Assembly: GCA_934394815.1 (NCBI GenBank)
Contig: CAKRRD010000002.1
Span: 82,473-146,472 of the forward strand
DNA from: an uncultured Acetatifactor sp.
Lineage (GTDB): Bacteria; Bacillota; Clostridia; Lachnospirales; Lachnospiraceae
Direction of reading: 5' to 3'
DNA: 64,000 nucleotides
A program made the translations under genes and the position numbers. The number at the start of each line of letters is the position of its first letter. Position 1 is the stretch's first letter. The notes beneath the pieces were generated by a model. It worked only from the letters and a program-made list of their open reading frames with translations. It had not been told where the DNA came from and searched no databases. Positions 1-8,547 of the stretch are shown here, piece after piece.

Positions 1-932
1 CGCAGAAAATTCAGATTCTGAAGCAGGTAGGCTCTCAACTGCTCCAGCCACTCCTCCCCGCCTCGGTATGCTGCCTCGCAGGCAACCGTTCCCAGCGCAT
101 TGGGTTCGTCATAACCGGTCTTGTCAATCTCTTTCCGGAAGGCCTCCCGCATTTTCTCATTGGAAATAAAAATATGAGAAATCTGCAGTCCTGCCAGATT
201 GAAGGTCTTGCTGGGTGCCGTACAGGTCACGGTAAATTCCGCGAAACGGGGATCCACCGTGGCAAACACCGTATGCTCATATCCGGGATAGACAAAGTCA
301 TTGTGGATCTCGTCACTTACCACGATCACATGATGGCGCAGACAGATCTCTCCCAGCTGCTGCAATTCCTCTCTGGTCCACACTCTGCCCACCGGATTGT
401 GCGGATTGCACAGGATAAATAATTTGATATGCTCCTGCTCGATCTTACACTCAAAGTCTTCGAAATCGATCCGGTAACCGTTCTTCCGTGCGGAAGTTTT
501 TTCATATACCAGTGTGTTGTCCACTACTTTCCGGTCATTGTCCCGGACAATGTTGGTAAACGGATAATAGACCGGATTCTGTATCAGTACAGCATCTCCG
601 GGATCCGTGAATGCCCGGACGGCAGCCCCCAGGGCAAAAACCACGCCGGGAGTCTTCACGATCCACTCCCGCTTCGTCTTCCAGTTGTGGTTCTTCTCCA
701 TCCAGTTCATCACCGCATTGTAATAGGATTCCTTGGGCTGTGTGTATCCGTAGATTCCATGCTCCACTGCTGCATGAAGACTTTTCGTGATCTCTTCGGA
801 CACCGTGAAATCCATGTCTGCCACCCACAGAGGCAGCACATCTGCGGGCTTTCCTCTCTCCACGGCATAGTCGTATTTCAGGCAGTTTGTTCCTCTGCGG
901 TCTGTAATTTTATCAAAATTGTATGTAGTCAT
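1..932 (-). CDS. patB: MalY/PatB family cystathionine beta-lyase (C-S lyase), 3' end cut by window edge
   Basis: Fold-type I PLP enzyme expected to cleave cystathionine to homocysteine, pyruvate and ammonia in the cytoplasm. I read about 310 residues from an ATG at 932; the family is about 390 long, so roughly 80 C-terminal residues lie outside the window. Visible marks are PLWVADMDF near the N-terminus, CNPHNPVGR, VVSDEIHNDF and the PLP-lysine stretch TAPSKTFNLAG. A GAAAGGTAAG ribosome site sits before the ATG. It lies 126 bp downstream of a trans-sulfuration gene on the same strand, so the pair probably makes homocysteine from an O-acylhomoserine and cysteine. MalY proteins can also act as cysteine desulfhydrases or regulators, so the exact role is inferred. 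Confidence 0.9.
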   Translation of the reverse strand, partial: MTTYNFDKITDRRGTNCLKYDYAVERGKPADVLPLWVADMDFTVSEEITKSLHAAVEHGIYGYTQPKESYYNAVMNWMEKNHNWKTKREWIVKTPGVVFALGAAVRAFTDPGDAVLIQNPVYYPFTNIVRDNDRKVVDNTLVYEKTSARKNGYRIDFEDFECKIEQEHIKLFILCNPHNPVGRVWTREELQQLGEICLRHHVIVVSDEIHNDFVYPGYEHTVFATVDPRFAEFTVTCTAPSKTFNLAGLQISHIFISNEKMREAFRKEIDKTGYDEPNALGTVACEAAYRGGEEWLEQLRAYLLQNLNFL

Positions 933-1058
933 ACGAATTCACTTACCTTTCGTCAATCTGCAAACTTTTTGCCTGTGGCTCCAGGCTGCAGATTATATTT
1001 TATCGGTCGCATGCATTCTTCCAAGGCCTTCTGCACGTCCTGATTGGCTGCGTCCCAC

Positions 1059-2198
1059 TCAGGCAAAAGCCTGTTCCAGATCTGCCAACAGATCATCGAT
1101 GTTCTCGATTCCCACTGACATTCTCAGAAGCTTCTCGTCCACACCCAGCGCTTCTCTGACCTCTGCCGGTACATCTGCATGGGTCTGTTTCATGGGATAG
1201 GTCAGGAGACTTTCCACGCCTCCCAGGCTTTCCGCAAAACGGATCAGCTTCACACTCTCCAAAATTTTAACAGCTTTTTCGGCAGAATTCAACCTAAAGG
1301 AAATCATTCCGCCATATCCGCTGCACTGTCTGTCGATCAGAGCCTTATCCGGCCGGGAATCCAGACCGATGTAATATACCTTCTCTACCTCCGGTCTCTG
1401 TTCCAGCCAATGGGCAACTGACAGTGCATTCTTCTGGTGCTGTTCCATGCGGATGGCCAGTGTCTTGATGCCACGAAGCAATAACCAGCTGTCAAACGCA
1501 GACAGACAGGCACCCGTGGTCTTGTAAATATTATAAAGCTGCTGGTACAGCGCAGCATCCTTCACTACGAGGAAACCGGATAATGTGTCATTATGTCCTT
1601 CCAGATACTTTGTGCCACTGTGCACCACAATATCGGCACCTAACGTAAGAGGCTTCTGGAAATAAGGGGACAGGAAGGTGTTGTCTACGATCAGCAGGCA
1701 GCCGTTCTCATGCGCCAGATCTGCAATAGCCTGAATATCCGCTACTTTCATCATGGGGTTGGAGGGTGTCTCCAGATAGATGGCTTTCGTCTCCGGACGC
1801 AGCGCTGCCTTCACGGTATCCACACTGGAAGTGTCCACGCAGTCCACGGAAATTCCATTCTTGTGACTGATCATATTCCATAATCTTAAGGTTCCACCAT
1901 AGAGATCATCCGTAGCGATCAGATGATCGCCGGGAGAAAAGATTTCCATCATTGCAGTGATTGCCGCCATACCGGTGGAAAATGCCAGTGCCCCCGTTCC
2001 CTGCTCCAACAGGGCTACTGTCTTCTGCACCTCGTCTCTGGTGGGATTCGTGCAACGGGAATAGTCATATCCCGTACTCTTTCCAAGTCCCGGATGCGCA
2101 TATGCCGCATTCTGATAAATGGGCATGCTGATGGCGCCAAACTGATCCTTTCTCTCATTACTTCCCTGGACACATATGGTCTCTGCTGCAAATGCCAT
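1059..2198 (-). CDS. Trans-sulfuration PLP enzyme (cystathionine gamma-synthase / beta-lyase family)
   Basis: A 379-residue Cys/Met metabolism PLP enzyme of full family length. It has the N-terminal substrate segment SMPIYQNAAYAHP, YDYSRCTNPTRDEV, FSTGMAAITA, ETPSNP, VDNTFLSPYFQKPL and the PLP-lysine motif HSGTKYLEGHND. The start is supported by AGGAGGAGAAAAAG before the ATG. Pairing with a downstream MalY-type beta-lyase suggests this one is the cystathionine gamma-synthase step (O-acetylhomoserine plus cysteine), which fits the acetyl-type metA at 32184-33101. Sequence alone does not separate gamma-synthase from gamma-lyase, so no symbol is given. The operon is preceded by an inverted repeat that probably senses cysteine status. 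Confidence 0.9.
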   Translation of the reverse strand: MAFAAETICVQGSNERKDQFGAISMPIYQNAAYAHPGLGKSTGYDYSRCTNPTRDEVQKTVALLEQGTGALAFSTGMAAITAMMEIFSPGDHLIATDDLYGGTLRLWNMISHKNGISVDCVDTSSVDTVKAALRPETKAIYLETPSNPMMKVADIQAIADLAHENGCLLIVDNTFLSPYFQKPLTLGADIVVHSGTKYLEGHNDTLSGFLVVKDAALYQQLYNIYKTTGACLSAFDSWLLLRGIKTLAIRMEQHQKNALSVAHWLEQRPEVEKVYYIGLDSRPDKALIDRQCSGYGGMISFRLNSAEKAVKILESVKLIRFAESLGGVESLLTYPMKQTHADVPAEVREALGVDEKLLRMSVGIENIDDLLADLEQAFA

Positions 2199-2246
2199 CT
2201 TTTTCTCCTCCTATGCCTATGTAAAATTCTATATCTTGCTATATTT

Positions 2247-2263
2247 CCTACTGTTCCAGTAGG
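2247..2263 (-). promoter_or_regulatory. Perfect inverted-repeat operator upstream of the cystathionine operon
   Basis: CCTACTG-GAA-CAGTAGG on the coding strand is a perfect 7-bp dyad with a 3-bp centre, 48 bp before the start codon. A further half-site, CCTACTATG, lies about 30 bp upstream, near TTGACT and TATACT promoter-like hexamers. Dyads of this CCTAC/GTAGG kind resemble sites of Rrf2-family regulators of cysteine or Fe-S metabolism (CymR/IscR); that assignment is inference. Confidence 0.5.
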
Positions 2264-2316
2264 TATAGTATATTTTTAACATAGTAGGAAGAAAAAGTCA
2301 AGTTACTATTATCGTT

Positions 2317-2984
2317 TTACCAATAAAGTTGCATCTCTTTTTCTGCTTCCTGTTCTGAAACATTCAGTTTCTTTCTTAGCCGCTGTAAAGTCTCCTCATA
2401 GCTCGCATTAAATTCCTTGCACGTAGTTATAATTCCCTGCGCGATTCCCTGGGTGATTCCTTGGGCAACTCCCCGCCTCGTATACTGATCAAATAATTCG
2501 CACATGCTGATTTCATCCTCCTCTGTAATATCTAATCCTTTTAATATTTCTTCGGTATCATCCACGTTTTTATCTCCGGACAATACCCGTAGCCGTTCGC
2601 AAATCTCCTTCGGGAGATAACCGGATATCATCCGTGATTCTGTTTCTCGTACTGCCTGCGGTATTCTTCGCCAATGTATCCCGCTTTACGCAGTATCATG
2701 CCTTTATCCACTTTCATCTGATTTGCAAACAGATACAAGACTCTTGGCATTCCGCCTGTCACATGGTATTTTGCAACATCTTCCAGTTGATTATGCAATG
2801 TATTCGTACTGTCTGCATATAGGCTCTCCGTTGCAACTGTAAGCATCTCCTCGCTGGTCACCACCACAGTTCCCTCATGCAGTAATGCATTCACTATATC
2901 CGCTGCTACATCCGCATAACTTTCAAAATTCTTCGTTATAATATCATTCAGTTCCAATAAATACTCCTCTCTGTCTCTTGTCAA
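2317..2984 (-). pseudogene. Degraded Rpn / PD-(D/E)XK nuclease-transposase family gene in two fragments
   Basis: Two ORFs overlap by four bases (ATGA at 2628-2631). The upstream one (2628-2984) matches the family N-terminus: a YADVAADIVNALLHEG segment, then MPRVLYLFANQMKVDK and ILRKAGYIGEEYRRQ. The downstream one (2317-2631) is the C-terminal part: LPKEICERL, acidic helices and GVAQGITQGIAQGI repeats. Intact relatives run to about 300 residues; here 118 and 104 are left and the middle of the nuclease domain is missing. The family usually has an E in the ENQ position, but this copy reads ANQ, so a catalytic acid is probably lost. The best start may be TTG at 2957 behind GAGAGGAG rather than 2984. 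Translational coupling of two proteins is possible but a decayed gene is more likely. Confidence 0.65.
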
Positions 2985-3228
2985 TTAGTCAAACAGACAG
3001 AGAAATCCCTAAAGCACGCTCTGGCGCAGTCTCTGTCCTGCCTATCTGATTTTGTAAAAAAATGAATCTCGGCGATACGCCACCGACTGCACTTTACGTG
3101 CATCAGATACCCATAAAAAATATCTATGAAATCTTAGCTATATAGACTTTCTGTAGATGTGATTACTATAGCACAAGTACTTGAATTCCACAAGGGAATT
3201 CCAAGGAAATCAGTCAATAAAAATATAC

Positions 3229-3275
3229 AAAAACAGAGCTGTAAAAATTGGTTATTTCTCTCAGCTCTGTTTTTT
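3229..3275 (-). terminator. Intrinsic terminator of the type IV pilus operon
   Basis: ACAGAGCTG and CAGCTCTGT arms frame a 20-nt loop and are followed by a T run in the minus direction, 23 bp past the stop of the DUF5057 gene. A-runs on the other side make it potentially bidirectional. The rest of the 2985-3297 gap is AT-rich and I see no gene in it. Confidence 0.8.
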
Positions 3276-3297
3276 GTGCAATATTACTTTTTAAAAG

Positions 3298-6200
3298 TTA
3301 ATCCAGTTCGAACAGCTCCTGGGCGCTGATAGTGATGCTGTCGGTATTAGCGGGAGTGGTTTTTGAGCCGTTTTCAAACATAGTGTAGACCCGAACGTAT
3401 ACTTTCATTGCCTCGGCATCGGATTTGACAACACCGGAATTCCCATTGAACAATCCCATCTCCGACAACGGATAAGTCACGGTATAGGTCAGGTTGTTGC
3501 CCACCACATAGTGACCGTTTTGAACTGCTACAGCATTACCCGAAGTATCTTTTACAGAAGACACATTCAGCGGGACTACCTTTTCGGTAATTCCTTCCAC
3601 TGTCTTTGCGTCGGCAGCCGTACCTGCGGATCTGTAGAATTCTACGCAGATCTGCGGGTTACCACTTAAGATATTGTCGTCTTCCGCTACAAACTTCACA
3701 CTGACCACATCTCCTGCATCGGTGGATCTGATGTTACCCTGATCTGCCGCCTTCAGGATCATGTTGTTCGCAGGATCGCTGATCACATAGATGGATTCCA
3801 TGTCATAGCCATTATCATCCCTGAACGATATGCGAGGTGCTGATACACCGGCATTATACGCTGCAATGATCGTATTGACAAAAAGTTTCATCTCCGCACC
3901 TTCATCCGGTCTGGAATGACCTGCTCCGGAATAGGTAACATTACCCATAGTATAAATGTAATAATTATTTACGACATCATTAGGACAAATGCTGTAAATA
4001 TTGGTAGACTGAACATTTGAGTCATAAATATCCGACAGACAATACCATACTACAATATCACTTCTTCCATCACCATCACGATCCAATTCCATATTGGGCT
4101 GCAGCCACTGATAATGCGTTGAATTTACCTTCAGGCTCTTCCGCTGATTGATTTCTTTTATTTCGTCTTTAGAGATCAAATAAGGATACTGCGTAATCTG
4201 TCCTTCATTCACCTGTGTCGCTTTCAGAGCCGGTGGGGAAGCACCTTCCAAACAGTAATCTCCTTTCAGCATGTAGCTGGCCTTATTCCATCCAGCATCC
4301 CAATACTTTCCCCTAAATCCGGCATCATATAATAACTCATTATTTACAGGGAAAAGACTGCCCTTATAGGACTTATCGCCTTGTAAACTATCCAACTGTT
4401 TCCTCAGGAATCGAACTACCGTGTATTTCGTAAGCCCTTCCTTCTGATTCAGGTAAATGTCTGTATTTGGTATCTTGAGAGTATCATACTGATACGTTTT
4501 CAAAGTATCCAGATATTTCTGGTAGTGTTGTCTCTCGGTATCGTTTGGAGCCCAATTCACCATCTGCTGATAGTATTCCTTCAGTTCCCCGTATCTGTCC
4601 AGACCTACGGATGCCCGGATGGTCTTATTGAATTCATATCCCCAGTACCATCCGTTATCGTTATAGTCACTTCCTCCGGAATCCTTATATCTCAGCCGAC
4701 TATACATATCATTGATATATGATGTGGTATCATGTGTAAACAATACACTTCTTCCAGACTCTATATAGTCACGTACTGCCCGGCCTACCGCCAGATTTTT
4801 TCTGGCACCACTCAGTTTCTCCGTATACAAATCGGTATGACCATCCTTCTGACTATTTGTCACATCATACCACCGATAATCATAACCGAACCGGTAACTA
4901 TCTGCAAATCCTAAAATCAGCATATCATAGGTCTGAAAATATTCATAAGACTTCACATAACAATTCTCTATATCTGTATCACTGATATTATGATCATAAA
5001 TATGCAATCTATCTTTTAACAGCCCAATTACCGATACACTGTCTACCTGAACATCCCAATCCTTAAGATTACTTATATAAGTTTTAAAATTACCATCGTT
5101 TGCCAGATCCCAATTATTTCCATTATCCGATTTTAACTGTAAAATCCTGATCTTTTTGCGTTCTCCCTGCACTTGCACAGCAGTATATCCGGATTTTGCA
5201 GTTCTGACCAACGGATCAGCATTATCATAAAATACAATTTTCCATGGTATGACACCCACATAATCATCCGGCAGCTGCCGCATTACTTTATATACATTTC
5301 CGGTACGCAATTCATAATGCGCAGAATCATTGTTATTTATCGGCTCTACTTTATTCCATGCATCACCATTCCTAATATATACATTGATTCCGGTCAGTTC
5401 CTCTGAATTGCTGCTATGATTGCCAATAGAATCTGATCCGAGGAACCGTCCGTCAGAGTTCTTATCAACAAACAGCTTACAATCATAAGAATCTGTTACC
5501 GATGATGCGACTCTATTGTCCAAGGTAAATATATACTGTAGCTGATACTTACCATCAATCGCAGACAGATACGTCTGGTTTGGATCATTCTGGGTGTCAC
5601 CATAGGACAGTTCCTCCGGATAAGGACGTTCGCCAGAGATATTTGTTACCCAGTCCACGGACAGCTTAGACAAATTCAAATAATTACAGAATCTGCGTTG
5701 ACGTTCCTCAAGATTGGAAGACTCCGCCAATAACTGACTCTCTGCAAATACATTCTTCTGCCAATAAAGATACTCGCCGGTTGTTGCATCCTTGGCTGAC
5801 ACAATCTGCTGTACAAACTGATAAAAATAGGAATTTTTATCCATAGTTTTTGTAGATGCAGCATCCTTGGCATCATTCAAAAATGCATCCGCAATTACCA
5901 CAGGATACCCAGCCTGTACATACTGTAATAATTCCTTATATTTCGTGGAATTCATGTCATTACCGGGACCACGATATGTTGTTGACTTGTTGTTTTTATC
6001 CTCACTATTATCATTGATCTTATGATTCAATGACGCATCCTGCAATCTGTGCTGATCATTGTAGCTTTCACCGGAATAGTCATAATAATCTCCCACATGA
6101 GAATAAATCAGACCATCCATTGTAGTATCATTATATTTCGTCCTCCCATTTTCATCTGTGTTCATCGTCCCGGTCCTGGCGCCAAGATAAATCATATCAT

Positions 6201-8547
6201 ACTGTTCATTTAAATCCTCTATTTTGCCGATAAACTCTGCAGATGCCATCTTACGGATATTGATCTTACCGGTATAGGTATCTGTCATTCCCATAAATTT
6301 TTTAATGGTTTTGTCCAGATCGGCATTAAAATCATAACATGGTTCCAAATCCAATACCGTAATCTCAGATTTCACCGTCACTCTGTGCATATACCAGTTC
6401 AGAATGTATCTTGTAATGGATGCTTTCGTGATTTTTTCTTCCAATTTAGTGGAAGTGTTCCCATTCTTTTCCGCTAGGAAATTCTCGTACTGAATCTCCT
6501 CCAAGACAGCCGCATAAACCCACGCTTTGCCTGCATCCTGCGAAAAATCCGCAAGAAAATCCGATGCCACGTATGCTTTGGCATTCTCAGACGAATCATC
6601 ATTCAGGTAAACATTGTCTACCAGAAACGCCTTCACATCTGCCAGTGTCTTTGCATTCCCGGCAGGGATCTGCTGAGTCTCAGCCAGGGATGTTAATTCC
6701 TTATTCACATTATCCAGGCAGGTACTGTTTTTTATCGCACTGTTTGCTTCCTCCCAATATCCCAGCTGTTCTTTCACCAACGCATTATAGACATCCGCAT
6801 CGGAGACACGAAGCAAAGTAAGTGCCAGTCTGGTCAGAACCGTATTCTGAGCCGTATGGTTCTTCTCATAGAATCCATAATCCATGACAACCGGAATGCG
6901 CACACCGTTGTTACGGTTCAGCGAAGTATCCTTGTCACTCTCAATGCCGAAACAGAGTCTGGAGACCGCATTCGCCAGATAAGCTGCATTCGCCGGCTCC
7001 GTCTGATAGTCTCCCTGTCCGGACAGATAGATCATATCCACATCTGACAGCTTCAGACCGCAATAAGTCTGCTTTTCTGCCAGATCAGCCAGTTCCTGCA
7101 CGGTAAGAGTCGTAACCTCGATCTGCATCTTGCTGATATCATCATCCGATAAATTCAGAACATTCTTTTTGAACCATTCTCTGTTGGTAAAACCACCATC
7201 ATATACGACACTGCCCCTGCTGTCTGCGGTGGCATCTCCGATAAAATCATATGTATTCAACGGATCAAAGCCGTTCTCGCCGCGAACCAGCACCTGTACA
7301 TTGCCGTCCTGCACCTTCTTATAGCGTCCGGTATCACTTTCCAGATACTCGTCCACCAGTTTCCAGTCACTGTCTCCGTCCTCGTAAAGCACGGCATCGG
7401 ATACATAATATTCACCGGCTTCATTCGTCAAAAACTGCAGAAAATATCCATCTGCTACCGGCTGAAAACTATAGACGCCTCCGGTAAGATTTTCATTGTA
7501 AAGAGCCCATAAAGTAGCTGTATTTTCACTCTTATCCAGAATATACAGGTTCTGTGAAATTACCTCCGGCAACTGCTGCGTTGCAATCTCCGGCAAAGCC
7601 AATTCATCGCCATCACTGACGGACTGCCCCTCCGCATCACCAGAAGATACCGAAGGGGTGCCGCTTCCTGCAATGGCACAATCCTCCGGAAGAGAATCTC
7701 CCAAAACAATCACACCCAGATAGGTATACTGCGGATTATTCGTACTGCCAGACTTCTGCCATACTTTCATTCCCAGATAATCTGTCGTCTGAAATGTGGT
7801 AGTATCTATGCTGTCCATCCGGCCATTGGGAACTTTGTCGTAATTGGTCAGAGCATATCTGTCTGTCGTATATGCATAGGACTTCTCGCCATTCTGATTG
7901 ATCACTGTCTGTAACTGATTACCGGTGCTGCCGGATACCATGGAAAAAGTCGGCAGAATGTTCTTCCTGCCAGCAGCGGCTGCATCCGTCTCCATAAAAG
8001 AGCTGTACCGCTCATATCGGGTTCCGGCATATTCTTCCCCATCTGCCAGCATCGTATAGACTGCATCCGCACTAATGAAATTGTAGCGTCCGCTTCCGTC
8101 CTCTCTCCGGATAAACTTACCCCTTAACTGCGCAGTATGGGATGCATCTTCCTTCTCTTCGTAAGCTGAAAAATCCAAAGCCTTTCCCTGTCCTGCCAGT
8201 TCGGACATATTACCGGAGTTGATGGAAGCCTGTATCTGCTGCATCGCCTCCAGACGTTCCGTCTGGGACGGTAGTTCGGACAGTTTTCTGCCCTCTGATA
8301 CCGGTTCTTCTCCACCGATCAGATAGCCTATGGAAGCATTCTCTGTAGATGGTACGACCTCCAGAATATGAAAAATATTACCCTCGGTGTTGATCGTATC
8401 GTCTACCAGCTTTTCAATGCCCGGCAAAGTAGCTTCCTTCGCTATGGCTTCCATAGAGCCATAGCTCTGACAGACTCCTGCTGTCAGAGCTATGGTAAGG
8501 ATACCTGCTATGTACTTTTTGGTATTTAACTTCATTTTGCGTGTCAT
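3298..8547 (-). CDS. Very large secreted DUF5057-type protein, last gene of the pilus operon
   Basis: 1749 residues. A signal peptide (positively charged MTRKMKLNTKK, hydrophobic core, likely cleavage near AIAKEA at about residue 37) predicts export. FHILEVVP at 57-65 is typical of DUF5057 proteins of Firmicutes. I see three internal modules built alike: a beta-strand opener (FHILEVVP; TVLDLEP near 727; RILQLKS near 1131), then a DMIYL/YDMLILG strand (about 502, 781, 1206), then a strand before an exposed acidic turn (PVVMDYG near 551, PVVIADAF near 882, SVLFTHD near 1265). No C-terminal membrane anchor or LPXTG is visible. The start is ATG behind AAAGGA and directly abuts the stop of the pseudopilin gene upstream (TAAATG), so translation is probably coupled. 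Its function is unknown; position suggests a pilus-associated surface protein or adhesin. Confidence 0.75.
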   Translation of the reverse strand: MTRKMKLNTKKYIAGILTIALTAGVCQSYGSMEAIAKEATLPGIEKLVDDTINTEGNIFHILEVVPSTENASIGYLIGGEEPVSEGRKLSELPSQTERLEAMQQIQASINSGNMSELAGQGKALDFSAYEEKEDASHTAQLRGKFIRREDGSGRYNFISADAVYTMLADGEEYAGTRYERYSSFMETDAAAAGRKNILPTFSMVSGSTGNQLQTVINQNGEKSYAYTTDRYALTNYDKVPNGRMDSIDTTTFQTTDYLGMKVWQKSGSTNNPQYTYLGVIVLGDSLPEDCAIAGSGTPSVSSGDAEGQSVSDGDELALPEIATQQLPEVISQNLYILDKSENTATLWALYNENLTGGVYSFQPVADGYFLQFLTNEAGEYYVSDAVLYEDGDSDWKLVDEYLESDTGRYKKVQDGNVQVLVRGENGFDPLNTYDFIGDATADSRGSVVYDGGFTNREWFKKNVLNLSDDDISKMQIEVTTLTVQELADLAEKQTYCGLKLSDVDMIYLSGQGDYQTEPANAAYLANAVSRLCFGIESDKDTSLNRNNGVRIPVVMDYGFYEKNHTAQNTVLTRLALTLLRVSDADVYNALVKEQLGYWEEANSAIKNSTCLDNVNKELTSLAETQQIPAGNAKTLADVKAFLVDNVYLNDDSSENAKAYVASDFLADFSQDAGKAWVYAAVLEEIQYENFLAEKNGNTSTKLEEKITKASITRYILNWYMHRVTVKSEITVLDLEPCYDFNADLDKTIKKFMGMTDTYTGKINIRKMASAEFIGKIEDLNEQYDMIYLGARTGTMNTDENGRTKYNDTTMDGLIYSHVGDYYDYSGESYNDQHRLQDASLNHKINDNSEDKNNKSTTYRGPGNDMNSTKYKELLQYVQAGYPVVIADAFLNDAKDAASTKTMDKNSYFYQFVQQIVSAKDATTGEYLYWQKNVFAESQLLAESSNLEERQRRFCNYLNLSKLSVDWVTNISGERPYPEELSYGDTQNDPNQTYLSAIDGKYQLQYIFTLDNRVASSVTDSYDCKLFVDKNSDGRFLGSDSIGNHSSNSEELTGINVYIRNGDAWNKVEPINNNDSAHYELRTGNVYKVMRQLPDDYVGVIPWKIVFYDNADPLVRTAKSGYTAVQVQGERKKIRILQLKSDNGNNWDLANDGNFKTYISNLKDWDVQVDSVSVIGLLKDRLHIYDHNISDTDIENCYVKSYEYFQTYDMLILGFADSYRFGYDYRWYDVTNSQKDGHTDLYTEKLSGARKNLAVGRAVRDYIESGRSVLFTHDTTSYINDMYSRLRYKDSGGSDYNDNGWYWGYEFNKTIRASVGLDRYGELKEYYQQMVNWAPNDTERQHYQKYLDTLKTYQYDTLKIPNTDIYLNQKEGLTKYTVVRFLRKQLDSLQGDKSYKGSLFPVNNELLYDAGFRGKYWDAGWNKASYMLKGDYCLEGASPPALKATQVNEGQITQYPYLISKDEIKEINQRKSLKVNSTHYQWLQPNMELDRDGDGRSDIVVWYCLSDIYDSNVQSTNIYSICPNDVVNNYYIYTMGNVTYSGAGHSRPDEGAEMKLFVNTIIAAYNAGVSAPRISFRDDNGYDMESIYVISDPANNMILKAADQGNIRSTDAGDVVSVKFVAEDDNILSGNPQICVEFYRSAGTAADAKTVEGITEKVVPLNVSSVKDTSGNAVAVQNGHYVVGNNLTYTVTYPLSEMGLFNGNSGVVKSDAEAMKVYVRVYTMFENGSKTTPANTDSITISAQELFELD

